Assembly (NCBI GenBank): GCA_019454045.1
Contig: SKCR01038147.1
Span: 62,001-126,000 of the forward strand
Origin: Zanthoxylum bungeanum
Lineage: Eukaryota > Streptophyta > Magnoliopsida > Sapindales > Rutaceae
DNA: 64,000 bases
Direction of reading: 5' to 3'
The translations under genes and the position numbers were made by a program. Position 1 is the stretch's first letter. The number at the start of each line of letters is the position of its first letter. Positions 22,594 through 34,710 of the stretch are shown here, in pieces. Below the pieces are notes generated by a model. The model saw only the letters and a program-made list of their open reading frames with translations, searched no databases and was not told the origin of the DNA.

Positions 22594-23546
22594 AAGATTC
22601 ACCATGCCCACGATGGACATTTATAAGGGTAACAAAGACCCTAAATCCCATGTTGAAAGATTTATTTTGCTCATAGAAATCTAGGGTGTAGTCAGGGAGG
22701 TAGTCTGTAAGGTGTTCCCGCTAATCTTGCGGGAATCTGGATGTTTATAGTTCATAAATTTGACTCCAGTGAGCATTGGTAGTTTTTTCGCAACTAATGA
22801 AGTCATTCGTGCACCATTTTAAAATAGCATGCATACCAAATAAGACAATCAAATCATTAAGGATGATGAAGTAGCGTGATGAAGAGCTGTTGAAGAATTT
22901 TATCGATAGATACCACAATTTGGTATTGGAAGTCAGGGCATACGAGTCTCCGGAGGCGTTAGAGAGCTTCAAAAAGCTTTGAGGGTGGGAGGTTACAGTT
23001 TCACTTGGGGATTTAGGAGATACCTGACTATACCGCGGCGGTGGAGCAGATAATGAAGTTTGTGTTATTGGAAAAATAAGAGAAGATAGCCTGAGAGAGA
23101 GCTGCTCATCGATGAGATACTGGCAGTAATAGGAAAGGACCAGACCCGAGTCAAAGAGAGTTTAGAACTATTACTCAGAGAAACCCGACACCCGATAGGA
23201 GGTCCTCGATCAAGGTTACATATGTTACTGAAGGTATGACGTACACTGTCCTCAACAGACCTTTGGTGAAGATAGCTCAGAAGATAAATGATAAGGGCAT
23301 GCAGTGGAGAAAAAGGATAATTGGGCATATTGTGCATATCATAATATAATGGGATATGCCATTGAGAGCTGCAGAGATTTGCAAGAGCAGGTTGAAGAAT
23401 TTGTGGGGAATGGTTACCTTAAGGAGTGTATTGATCATGAAGCCATGGGAATTAGGCAACAAAGGGAGCAGAGGCCTATGTTCACGATAGTCGGAGGAAG
23501 CATGTTAGCCGGGGATTCGAACCGAGCAAGAAATAATTACTGCTGA
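22594..23546 (+). pseudogene. Gag remnant of C
   Basis: Translated pieces match Tat gag: MPTMDIYKGNKDPKSHVERF near 22600, RYHNLVLEVRAYESPEAL near 22910, and a zinc-binding-like CAYHNIMGYAIESCRDL in the open stretch 23304-23546. Multiple stops and shifts occur in between. The 22000-22590 stretch before it is Lys/Glu-rich and probably the decayed N-terminus. Confidence 0.75.
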
Positions 23547-23564
23547 ATCAGTAGCCTCGAGGTA

Positions 23565-23897
23565 ATGAATACGGAGAAGGTCCCGAGGATTTTAAAAATT
23601 AGGTCGGTTTCGATAATGTTTACTGAGGAGGACGCTCAGGGTGTGAGTTACCCACACGACGATAGATTAATAATCAATGCCAACATTGGCGGTTTAGAGG
23701 TGGATAGGTTATTTATGGATCCCGAGAGTGTTGTAGATATCATATCCAATGAAGCCTTGACTGGTTTAGGCATTGAATTCACCATTTTGATTCAGGATGC
23801 AACCCCACTATATGGGTTTGGGGGTGCAACGGTTGTTCCGCTGGGTTGGGTACAACTAACAATGACCATTGGAACAACCCGTATACCCGAATTATAA
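23565..23897 (+). pseudogene. Protease remnant of C
   Basis: 110 open codons. The position of the catalytic DTG reads MDPESVVDIIS, so the active-site triplet is lost. The following GFGGATVVPLGWVQL segment fits the retropepsin fold region. A stop at 23895 is followed by further decayed sequence. Confidence 0.75.
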
Positions 23898-24262
23898 TGA
23901 TGGATTTGACCATGGTAGATTATTTGATCAGCTACCAAGTGATTTTGGGAAGACCCTTCATGATGAAATCGAGGGCAGCTATGTCGAGCTACTACTTGAA
24001 GCTAAAGTTCTCGACTAGATAGGGGGTCGGGATAGTGTGTGGAAGCCAAAAGGGGGTTAGGAGCTGTTTCACCGCCGTATCAAATGAAACCCTATGTATT
24101 GAAGACATTGTGGGGCAGAAAAATGATGGAAATGAGGAAGGGCGCGGTAAAAATAGATTCATCTGACCCCCGACTTGAGAACCCCCTCAGTATGGAGGAG
24201 CGGGGGAGGAGCTGGAGCTAGCAGAGCTCTTTAGCTCAGGGAAGATAATCAAGGTTGAGGTC

Positions 24263-25200
24263 ATGTTGGAAACAAGTCTGAAGAAGAAACTGGTGGACGT
24301 CTTGAAGAGATATACAGACGTTTTCGCGTGGTGTCACGAGGATATGCCTGGAATAAATCCTCGGGTCATCAGTCACCGTCTGATGATAGATCGGACTCAT
24401 ATGTCAGTGAACCAGAAAATGAAGACCTTCAACCGAGAGCGGTATGAGACTATCCACGTATAGATGGATAAGTTTATGAAAGCTGGATTTATCAGAGAAA
24501 TGAAGTACCCGAAGTGGATATAAAATGTGGTATTGATGAAGAAGGCCACTGGAAAATGGAGGATGTATATGGACCTCTTCGACTTGAACAAGACTTGCCC
24601 GAATGATAGTTTCTCACTCCCCCAAGGTGGATCAGCCGGTGGATTCGAAAACCTGCCATGGGTTGCTTAGTTTTATGGACGCCTTCTCATGGTACAACCA
24701 GATAAATTGAATCCCGATGATAAATAGAATACAGCCTTCATTACAGATCAGGGGTTATATTGTTATAAGATGATGCCTTTTGTATTGAAGAATACAATGA
24801 CAACATACAAGAGATTGGTGAATCAGGTTTTCAAGCCCCATATCGGCAAGACAATGCATCGACGACATGATAACAATGATTGTAATAACTGAGGACCATC
24901 TGAGGGACCTTAAAGAAACATTCGAACTATTGAGGAAGTATAAAATAAGGGTGAACCCGAAAAAGTGTGCCTTTGAAGTAGCTTCGGGAAAGTTTTTGGG
25001 GTATATGGTCAGCGCAATAGGCATCGAGGCCAACCCTCAGAGGATCAAGACTTTGTTGGATCAAGGCGTTGTTGGATTTGAAGTCTCTAATGAGCAAAAC
25101 TTGACTAGTTGGATAACGTCACTCAACCGGTTCATTTCAAATGCCACTGATAAATGTCATGTCTTCTTCCAGCCGATCAAGAAGAAAAAAAAAGAAAGTT
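24263..25200 (+). pseudogene. Reverse transcriptase remnant of C
   Basis: RT motifs in order: DVFAWCHEDMPGI, MDLFDLNKTCPNDSFSLP, YCYKMMPFVLKNTMTTYKR, then IDDM in place of YVDD, readable only after a frame change near 24855, and NPKKCAFEVASGKFLGYMV. Stops lie near 24462, 24520 and 24668. The RT identity is clear and non-function is clear. Confidence 0.88.
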
Positions 25201-25543
25201 GAATGGACGAACGAGTGCAAAAACGCTTTTCAATAAAGAGTACATGATACGACCTCCATTTCTGGCCAAACCAATTTCGGGTGAGATGTCATTTATGTAT
25301 TTAACCGTTCCAAAACATGTTGTAAGTTCTATGCTAGTACAAGAAGTGAACAAAATTCACAGGCCAGTGTATTACTATAGCATTGCCTTATTAGATGTCG
25401 AGACTCGTTACCCAGCCCATGAGTTGATGGCCATATCCTTAGTTACTGCGGCAAAGAAGTTGCGTCCATACTTCGACGCTCACCCCATTGGGGTATATAT
25501 CGATCATCAACTTCGACAAATAATGCATAGGCCTGAGACCTCG
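25201..25543 (+). pseudogene. First RNase H of C, broken by insertion of A2
   Basis: Reads RPVYYYSIALLDVETRYPAH and KKLRPYFDAHPIGVYIDHQL, ending HRPETS at the 5-bp target CCTCG. The next residues (a GPS/KWSVEL-like strand) resume at 29486, on the far side of A2. Confidence 0.88.
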
Positions 25544-26150
25544 TGTTGGTTTCTAAGGTGGTCCCAAGATCAATATAAGCAATGAAAAGAATGAATACTC
25601 ATAAGAAGTATGGCGGAATCATACTTACAAAGAACGGATTTTGGATGCGAAGATCAACAAAAATTTGCTCATTGCTTGATGTATTCGGCCAAGGCTTGTT
25701 TTGTTGAAGAAGATGAACAAGCTCCAAGCTTCCAAAGGATTCCAAGCTCTAAGTTCGGTTTCCCTATCACCTTGTATTGATCCTTTTAGTGTGCTAGCAA
25801 GATGGAAGAAAGAAAACAATTTTCTTTCTCTTGGAGGAGGTCACGGCAATGACCAAAATGAGGGAGAGAGAGTTTTTCTCTTTTGTGTTTTGTTTTCTAA
25901 AAACAATAATGAAAATCAATTACCAAATATTTGGTATATGCTTTCAAAAAGTCAACCAAAATTTTGGCTCCAAAATTGCATTAAATGTCCACACCAACCA
26001 ACATCATGAATAGTGATTGCATGTCACTCACCAAAAAGGTGACTTGACGTCTATCACTAAAATGACAAGTGATGTGACTTGCGATGTGACTTGTGGGCCC
26101 CACTTTAATTCAAAATCGAAGTGGGCCCGCAAACACATTCTGGGCTCGGG

Positions 26151-26430
26151 TTCGTTAATTCCGAATTAACGAATTTTCCGTTGCGATGTAATTAAATCAA
26201 ATTCAATTAAATAATTATGCCTAGCAAAATTACTATTCATGTCGCTAGCGAATTAATTCTAAATCAATTCATTAGCCCGAATTAAAATCCAATTTTAATT
26301 CAGCGTCGAAATCCAACTTCGTATAATATATCGAATATATTATTTTATCGATTAATTCCAAATTAATCGTTTTCTCTCTTCAAATAGTACTTTATCCCAG
26401 ATAAAGTCTCTCCGCTATTAATCTCAGATA
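26151..26430. other. Hairpin array in A2
   Basis: Same order of hairpins as in A1. The first is perfect here (arm TTCGTTAATT, loop CCG). The eighth has arms ACTTTATC/GATAAAGT where A1 and A3 have ATTTTATC/GATAAAAT, a paired T-A to C-G change that keeps the stem. Confidence 0.85.
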
Positions 26431-27038
26431 AATAAAGTTCGAATCATACGTCATCGGTGAATCTTCGGGAAGCGACCCAAGAGATCCCTAGATATGTTGG
26501 CAGTAAATCCAATCGTCGGACTATCCGAACATGTACGTACCTCGTACTACGTTCTTACCGATTTACGAAACAGGGTTGGCTTCTAGCAAAGCGCCATGCC
26601 CACCCAATTCTCCAGAAATATTCTTAATGGAATATATAATCTATGTCAGGCGTAGTATACGTAGTATTGCGTATTACGATCCAGTATCGGATGTCACATG
26701 CAAGGCCTGGGGCTAGAATAGTGTCTGCCCTGTATGAAGCATATATCGGATCACTAGCAACTAGTCTCTTTATTATCGGATAATCATGACCTAGTCATAT
26801 TATCCCGATGGTTGCAACCCTTTAAAGAACCAGTTATGTATCCCTGCGTGACCATCATCTCCATATGAATGAAGTGATACTTCCGTCTTGACATCACACC
26901 CAATACACTACGATTCTCATTAAACCCAGAAGAGGCGTACACAGAACCTGTTAAAGTCATGGACGACCAAAACCAAAGCGTATTGATTGTCGCAAGTACT
27001 AGCGATGCAAGTCTCAGGTTAAGACAAAATACACCTAC

Positions 27039-29034
27039 TATTGGACAGTTATGACCCATAGCATCACTATTTGTACAGATCATGGTGTTGTTGTACAAAT
27101 TAACTATGTGACAAAGGAAATTGCTCTCTTATCATTTGTGATTAGATCACCAAGATGTATAAATGATAGAAGGTCCTTATGATTAGTTCCTGGATTGAGA
27201 TGATATGAGACAATATCAATCCACGAAGGTTTAATCATTAAATATCCCTAGTCGTAGTATTATCGAGATTGGACATCGATAATGCGGAATAGACTAGTAT
27301 TACACTTGTGCGCGTTGTGTGGGCATAACATCATAGTTCTCATATATTTGGGTATAGGATACTCATGCAAGTGTAGTAGGAGGTTGTGTTTTACCGATGG
27401 TACGGAAAACAGCTTCGCTCTGGATAGACCCCTCGGAATTCCATTGGTAGTATTACTATGTGTCTATGGAAGTCCGAATCGGGGTATGTGTATTTGGTCT
27501 TAACCTCAGACTTGCACCGCTAATACTTGCGACAATCAATGAACTTTGGTTTTGGTCATCCAGGGCTTTAACAGGTTCTGTGTACGCCTCTTCTGGGTAT
27601 ATTGAGAATCGTAGTGTCTTGGGTGTGATGTCGAGATAGAAGTATCACTCCAGTAATAGTGGAGATGATGATCACGTAGGATACAGAACTCGTTCTCTTA
27701 TATGCTGCAGCTATCGGGATATTATGACTATGTCATGTTTATCCGATTATAGAGACTAGTTGCCAGAGATCCGATATGTGCTTCGTACGGGGCATACACA
27801 ATTCCAGCCCCAGGCTTAGCACGTGACATCTGATACTGGATCGAGATACGCAATACTACGTATACTACGCCTGATACAGATCACATATTCCTGTAAGGAT
27901 ATTTCTGGAGAATTGGGTAGGCATGGCGCTTTGCTAGAAGCCAACCTTGTCTTGTTAATCGGTATAAACGTAGTACTAGGTACTTACGTGTTCGGATAGT
28001 CCGACGACCGGATTTACTGCCAACATATCCGAGGATCTCATGGGTCACTTCCCGAAGATTCACCGATGACGTATGACTCGCACTTTATTAATATGGGATT
28101 AATTATAAGAGAGAGAAAATTAATCTGGGATTAATTATGGAGATATTTTATCTGGGATAAAATATAAATAAAGAGAGAAAACGATTAATTTGGAATTAAT
28201 TGATAAAATAATATATTCGATATATTAAACGAAATTGGATTTCGACGCGGAATTAAAATTGGATTTTAATTCGGGCGAACGAATTAATTCGTTAGCGACG
28301 TGAATAGTAATTTTGCTAGGCATAATTATTTAATTACGACACAACGGCAAATTCTTTAATTTGGAATTAGCAAACCCGAGCCTGTGAGTGTTTGCGGGCG
28401 CACTCGCTTTGCGAATTAAAGTGCGGCCCACAAGTCACATCTAGTGTCAAATCATTAGTCACTTTGATTGATGTGATGACTAGTCACTTTGAGTGATTGA
28501 AAACATGTCACTTGTGATTGATGTGAGTTGGTGGATGGCATTAAATGCCTTGTGGCTCCAAAATTTGGTTGACCTTTTTGAAAGGCTAATACCAAAATTT
28601 TGGTATGTGTATTATTTGGATTTTAGAAATCAAATAATCATAACAACTCTCTCTTTCTTCTTCTCCCTCACACGCCCAAGGGGCATTCTTTCATCTTCCT
28701 TCACTGCATTGCCGTGAGCTATGGAGAAGCTAAAGGAAATTTTGCGGCAAAATTTCCGGAGTGCTAGCACACTTTAGAGTCTTGCGAAGGTGATAGGGAA
28801 CCGCACCCGTGAGCATGGAATCACACAAAGCTGGGAGCTTGGAGGGATCACCATTGCCGAATCATGGAGGACAAAAAACCGCGAGTGAAGCCGAGAGCTT
28901 CATCACCTTGGAGGAAAAGTTTTTCTTCGTCGCATCGCTCAACCGATCATTATAAATATTTCGCAACTTCTTTGTGTATTCACATGTATGTTTCATTGCT
29001 TTAATCGATCCTCGGGACTTAGAGAAACCCAACA
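27039..29034 (-). mobile_element. Solo LTR A3, inverted inside A2
   Basis: 1996 bp, running TATTGGACAGTTATGACC (a changed TGTTGGACAATTATGACC) to AGAAACCCAACA. This is the reverse complement of the A1/A2 LTR. The perfect 5-bp duplication CCTAC flanks it (27034-27038, 29035-29039). It is a complete same-family LTR inserted head-to-head into a solo LTR. Confidence 0.93.
28085..28378. other. Hairpin array in A3 (inverted copy)
   Basis: Stems ATATTTTATC, CGAAAT, GAATTAAAAT and TAATATAT again, with loops TGG and TCG because of the inversion. A few arms have single mismatches. Confidence 0.8.
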
Positions 29035-29492
29035 CCTACCCTGATGCGGACTCCCATAGACACATAGTCATACTACCAATGGGATTCTGAGGGGTCTATC
29101 CAGAGCGAAGCTGTTTCCGTACCATAGGTAAACACAACCTCCTACCACACTTGCATAAGTATCCAATACTTAAATATATGCGAACTATGCTGTTACACTT
29201 CCATAACATGCACAAGTGCGATACTAGTCTATTCCGCATTATTGATGTCCAGTCTCGATAATACTACGACTAGAGATATTTAATGATTAAACCGTCGTGG
29301 ATTGATATTGTCTCATATCATCTCAATCCGGAACTAATCATAAGGACTTTCATCATTCACACATTTAAGTAATCTAATTACGAAATGATAAAAGGAAATT
29401 TCCTTTGCTACATAATTAATTTGTACAAAAACACAATGTCTTTTACAAATAGTGACGCTATGGGTCATAATTGTCCAACACCTCGGGCCATC

Positions 29493-30216
29493 TTGAAAAA
29501 TGGTCGGTAGAGCTTAGCGAGTATGTTATATCCTACATACTCTGAGTATCAATTAAGGGGCAAGCTTCGGCCGACTTTGTAGCAGAATTTATTGGGCCCC
29601 AAATCATGACAATCAGGGAGGAGAAGTGGAAACTGCTTGTTGATGGATCAGTTAGCTGGCATGGGTGCGGGGCTGGCATCATTCTCAATAACAAAGAAGG
29701 TGATGAGCTGAGTTATGCATTAAGATTTGTGTTTGAGGCAACCAATAATGAGGCCGAGTATGAAGCAATCCTGGCAGGGCTGAGGCTTTGTGAGGCGGTC
29801 GGGGTAAGAGATGTGATAGGGAAGAGCGACTCCTAGCTGGCAGTTCAGTAGTTGAATGATGAGTTTCAAGCAAAGGAGTACAATATGATAGCTTACCTCA
29901 TGGAGGTGAAAAAATTGGTCGAATGGATGAGAAATGTGACCTTCGAGCAGGTCGGTAGAGAGAATAATCAACAAACAGATTCATTAGCTCGTTGGCTTCA
30001 TCTATCAAATCGAAAATTCCTCGGATTATCCCATTGGAGATCCTATAGCCAAAAAAGTGTAGGAGAACCGAGTGTGATAGAGGTGGAGGTTGAAGTTAAA
30101 CCAACCTGGATGGACCCGATCAATAGATACTTAGAGTCTGGGGACTTACCAGAGGACAAGAAAGAGGCGAGAAGGCTGAAGTATCAGAGTGCACGATTTT
30201 GCCTGATAGACAGAGT
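29493..30216 (+). pseudogene. Second (archaeal-type) RNase H of C
   Basis: WKLLVDGSVSWHGCGAGIIL, NNEAEYEAILAGLRL and GKSDS (the third acidic position), then VEWMRNVTFEQVGRENNQQ and ADSL-like TDSLARWL. A stop lies inside near 29836. The following linker runs to KYQSARFCLIDRVLL, where D is inserted at GTTAT. Confidence 0.88.
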
Positions 30217-30221
30217 GTTAT

Positions 30222-31518
30222 TGATAAGTGTGATTTACACCCACTTATTTATACATTCTTAGCTATTATTTTGTTAGATTTCATGTCATTTTATGTGTTT
30301 TGTAGTTTATTTTGTGTTTTATTATTAGGAAGCATTAGAGCATGGATATTGAGATTAATGTATGTGTTTTAGGAGCATAAGAATGCAAAGGAAGCACGCA
30401 GGAAGGCTAAATACTTAAAAAATATTCATATTGGCAGAGAGGTTGGCGTTGCAACGTAACTTATGGCGTCGCGACGCCACCAACATGAAGAAAATAACAC
30501 AATTTCCCGAGAAGCATGCATCGTGACACCACTTCTGGCATCGTGATGCCTTAGAAGATTTTCAGACACATAAGGAATCCATTTTCTACAAGCAGAATGA
30601 CTCCAGGTCTTCCCTATAAATACATAAGTGCGTCCAAAACCCTAAAAAAAGAGAACTAGATATCTCTAAACACATAATTTAGAGAGATCCAAGGAGGGAA
30701 TTGAAGAGCAAGAAGATGAGACAAATGCGGTGACGTTCGAAGATGAAGGGATTCAATTCAGATTTTATCTTATAGTTTCTTCCTTCAAACTCTAATGATG
30801 CTCAATATGTTCTTGACCCTGATTTCATTGTTATTTTATTTGGGCATGAACTAGTTTTATTATTGCATAGGATGATGTATCCTATGCTTGAACCTATGTG
30901 TTTGATTGCCAATTGATTGTTATGAAGTTTTATTTTTTTATTTTTTTATTGTGTTTAATGCTTCCGATCTGTTGGCCACAAATTAAATGATTTCATGTTT
31001 AGAATCTATCACTCGGAATGAGGGATTTTGAATCTAAAAAATATAACTTAGGAATTTTATAGAGTTCTAGAGGCCTATAATTCATTTGAAGTCGTTGACA
31101 AAGAATCACATAGCATAAAGAGTTGTTAATTACTAGATTTTTATAGGGATATCGATAATTAATAATATTTTCACCTGGCACGCGGGAGAAAAAGTAGAAT
31201 AATTTAGGATTCTTGGCTTATAAACAAAGAAATTAAGAATTAATTGATTGGCATAATAAATACATAGGGGATAATTAGGTGAAATTAGATTCTAGAATTT
31301 CTCTCATCCCGATCTTTCTCAATTTAAAACATTTTGACTTTTTGTTTATATAATTTATAATTTTAGTTTAGTTTAATTTAAATTGTTTTCTAAATAAATT
31401 TAAGTTTATTAATTATAGTAATTAGTGCGAATTTGATTCAAATCCATGTGGGTTCGACATTTTTATTTATCTTTTACTAAAACTTGACAGCGTATACTTG
31501 CGGTACGAAAATCTCGCA
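30222..31518 (+). repeat. 5' LTR of D
   Basis: Begins TGATAAGTGTGATTTACACC and ends GAAAATCTCGCA. The undisturbed counterpart of the hAT site (TATAGAGTTCTAGAGGCC near 31060) shows what the 3' LTR looked like before the hAT insertion. Confidence 0.88.
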
Positions 31519-31527
31519 ATTATTTTT

Positions 31528-31545
31528 TGGCGTCATTGCCGAGGA
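31528..31545 (+). other. Primer binding site of D
   Basis: TGGCGTCATTGCCGAGGA, ten bases after the LTR. It resembles the Asp-tRNA-type site common in Athila elements (TGGCGCCGTTGCC) with a few changes. Confidence 0.8.
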
Positions 31546-31649
31546 TTGTTTATTCTTATTCACATTAATACTATTACCAAGTAACCCTAACTTTAATTTA
31601 ATTTTTTTTTACTTTTTTACTTTTTTTATTATTTCTTTTCTTTCGTGAA

Positions 31650-32487
31650 ATGAGGATCGGAAAAGAAGCAATAGCGGCTGACAACAGAGAGAACAATTTG
31701 CGCCAGGTGACAATCCGAGATCACTTTAAGCTACTCATTGATGATAATTATTTTGGGATTACGCACCAACTGATCAATGCCAATAACTTTAAGCTGAAAC
31801 CTACATTCCACACCATGGTGCAAAAAAAGATTAGTTTGGGGGTTCAGCTATAGAGGATCCCAACATTCATTTAAGGATGTTCCTGGAGATGACAGATACT
31901 ATTTAGATGAACGACGTGACTGCAAAGACCATCAGACTGTGCTTGTTCCCATTCTTTTTAAGGGACAAAGCAAGAGGTTGGCTGCAATCTATACCAATAG
32001 GGAGCATTATGATATGGGCATAAGATTTCGTGTGATGTTCTTTCCGCTCACTAATTCAGCCCAACTAAGAACATAGATTAACACCTTTAAGTAGTTGGAG
32101 AATAAGAACCTGTATGAGACGTGAGAGCACTTTAAAGATCTACTCAGGAGGTGCCCACAACATAATTATGAAGTATGGGTTCAGATTCAGTTATTTTATA
32201 ATGGGTTGAATGGTCCTAACAGAACCATGGTCGATGCAGCTGATGGAGGAACTTTGTTCAAGAAAACTGCTGAAGATGCCTATGTTTTATTAGAGGAGAT
32301 GACCTTTAATAATTTCCAATGGCCAAGTGAACGCTCGATGATGACCAAGGTGGCTGGTATACATGAGTTGGATCATGTTGTTGCACTTACTACTCAATCC
32401 TTCACAGCTCATCTAGCAGCACTCACGGAGGAGTGTAGTGCCATTATACAGAAGAAGCTTCCTCCAAAGTTGAAGGATCATGGCTGA
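31650..32487 (+). pseudogene. Gag remnant of D (Athila type)
   Basis: Opens MRIGKEAIAADNREN, continues NNFKLKPTFHTMVQKK, then after a frame change EDPNIHLRMFLEMTDT and RDKARGWLQSIP. EHFKDLLRRCPQHNYEVWVQ and QLFYNGLNGPNRTMVDAADG follow. These match the conserved Athila gag order. Stops near 31850, 31905, 32020 and 32075 kill it. Confidence 0.85.
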
Positions 32488-33182
32488 AAATCAATACTTT
32501 GATAAGGCACTATGCGATTTGGGTGCGAATATCAATCTCATGCCCTTATCCATCTACATATAATTGGGCCTATGAGAGGCGAAGCCAACCAACGTCATAT
32601 TGTAGCTAGCAGATATATATTTCTCACTACTCATGTGGAATAATAGATGATATGTTGGTTAAGGTGGATAAGTTATACTTCCTTGCTGATTTCTTTGTCA
32701 TTGATATGAAAGAGGATCATGACGTCCCAATCATCATTGGGAGATTTTTATTGGCAATAGGCAGAATGATCATTGATGTGCAGAAAGGTGAACTGACAAT
32801 GCGAGTACATAATGAAGAAGTCACCTTTAATGTTTTCATAGCCATGCCGACTCCTCAAAGTGATGAAAAATGTCACAAGATAGACATTCTAGAGAAGAGA
32901 GTTGCAATTGACAATGACCATGTGTTAAGTGCGTCTCCATGTATTCAATCTAACACGCATGGTGACCCAGTAGTCAAGAAACCTACGAGCATAGTGCAAC
33001 CATGTGAAGAAGATCCTCCGCAGCCACAATTGAAGCCATTCCCAAGACGCCGCAATAAGAGGAATTCAATAGTCAATGCCCACCTGAAGATGATCCCTGG
33101 AAAGCTCAAAAAGAGGTCGAGCCAATTTACCGCATGTGTAGTTCAGAATTTTAAATTGGCGAAAAATCTACAGATCCTGACC
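32488..33182 (+). pseudogene. Protease remnant of D
   Basis: After a shift, ALCDLGANINLMPLSIY (DLG in place of DTG/DSG, as in Athila proteases), then KVDKLYFLADFFVIDM, DHDVPIIIGRFLLAIGR and IDVQKGELTMRV. The open stretch 32652-33182 ends in a basic linker. Nothing like RT follows. Confidence 0.82.
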
Positions 33183-33185
33183 TAA

Positions 33186-34710
33186 AGGTGGAGCCAATAA
33201 CTGAACCATTAAAAGACACTAGGGGACCTTCCATAGTTACTCTGCCATAGCCAGCCAAGCAGTATTTTTCATGTCATAATCAACGGTGGATAACAAAGAA
33301 TAAAGCATATGAGACTACCTGCTCCACTATATTGAAGTCACCATGACCACTTGGGTGGTCACGTCTGGCTGAAGACGTTAAACTTAGTGCTAGCGGAGAA
33401 ACAACCCACATATTTTTTTTTTGTTTTAGTTTTATTTTAATGTGTTGTTTGCGTGTTTATTAGTTTGCATGTTTATCTATGCAGGTACTAGCACGACCCA
33501 TACAGGCCGCGCAACCAAAGTCTGACCCACAATAGTCAAATAAACTTCATACACGGTAGTGTTGTTCCTCACTCTTTTTCCTTTACGCTTATTTTTCATT
33601 GAGGACAATGCAAATTTTAAGTTTGGGAGTGTGGGTGCATGTTAGTGTTAGTTCATATTATTATTATTTTTGAAAAAAATCAAAAACAAATAATTAAAAA
33701 AATAATTTATTTTTCGTCATAAGTAGTAAAACATATGTCTGAATTATGAGTTTTGTTTCCTTTAGAATTAAATCTTAGAAACGATAAGTGCTCAATTGAT
33801 TTTTATCTGATGCCTTGAGTATGTGATCTAGGTTAGACTCGTAAGTACCTAGAAGTAGGTTCTAGCAGTAAGAGCCTATGTAGTTGACAAAATGACTAGT
33901 TGAAGAAATTATTTGAAGATGAATGACTATTTGCTTAGATATATATCTCTGTTTATAATTATTTATCATATATGGTATGACTAGAGCAAAGAAAAAAGAA
34001 AGAGATCTTTTGAAAAAACTGACAAAAACATAAAAGAAAAAATGATTAGTTTTTAAAAAAGAAACCACGTACAACCGATAAGCGTGAAGCTACCCATGGA
34101 CGGGTATTAGGACCACCATGAGGAGAAATGTTACCTTAAAGGGTAGGTGATTCAAAAGATTAAGAAAAAGAAAATTCATACTATATCGAGTTTAATAGGA
34201 AAATACATTGCACTTTTAAGATATCGAGGTTGATTTGACCCATCAGATCTCAATTTTTGAGAAGAAATCACGAGTTGGCTTACTTAGGAGTCGAGCTGTG
34301 AACGAACCTCTACACACACACACATTGTGAGTCTGACTTATATAATTTATTCAAGAACTTGTATCTAAGTTGTGTTGAGTACTTTGAAGGTTCTATGATT
34401 TCATTGGTAGGCATTCTTTGAGGATAATATTATGTGTAACTACCGGGACTATTTTACTTGCTTTTATATTTTTGCTGATTGCATGTGTGTGAATGACGTT
34501 TGTGGGTGTCGTCGCTGTAAGCCCTCACGAGACTATAACTCGTCCATTAGGGCCGTCTATGGGTTTAAAGGCTTGTTGCACACGCTAAATGCAATCGTGA
34601 TCCCTACAAAAGTGCCATAGTTAATTTAGTTACTTTCGTTTGTTCATTTTTATTTAGTTTTTATTTAGTTTTTTGCTCGGAACTAGCAAAATCTTAAGTT
34701 TTGAGGTCTT
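33186..34710 (+). other. Non-coding 3' interior of D
   Basis: Contains the GAGGACAATGCAAATTTTAAGTTTGGGAG segment (near 33600; quoted in part) typical of the 3' non-coding part of Athila-like elements. No pol or env frame is present. The polypurine tract before the 3' LTR is not distinct. Confidence 0.55.

Larger units (their letters stand above)
25544..29480 (+). mobile_element. Solo LTR A2, interrupted by A3
   Basis: Starts TGTTGGTTTCTA and ends ATTGTCCAACA. The perfect 5-bp duplication CCTCG (25539-25543, 29481-29485) lies inside the RNase H codons of C. The LTR sequence of about 1.94 kb is split at 27038/29040 by the inverted copy A3. It has the same hairpin array and 3' segments as A1. 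Confidence 0.93.

Noticed and set aside
22012..22651. Several minus-strand frames of 70-120 codons
   Set aside because: Opposite strand of the decayed gag leader of C; no domain and no neighbour on that strand.
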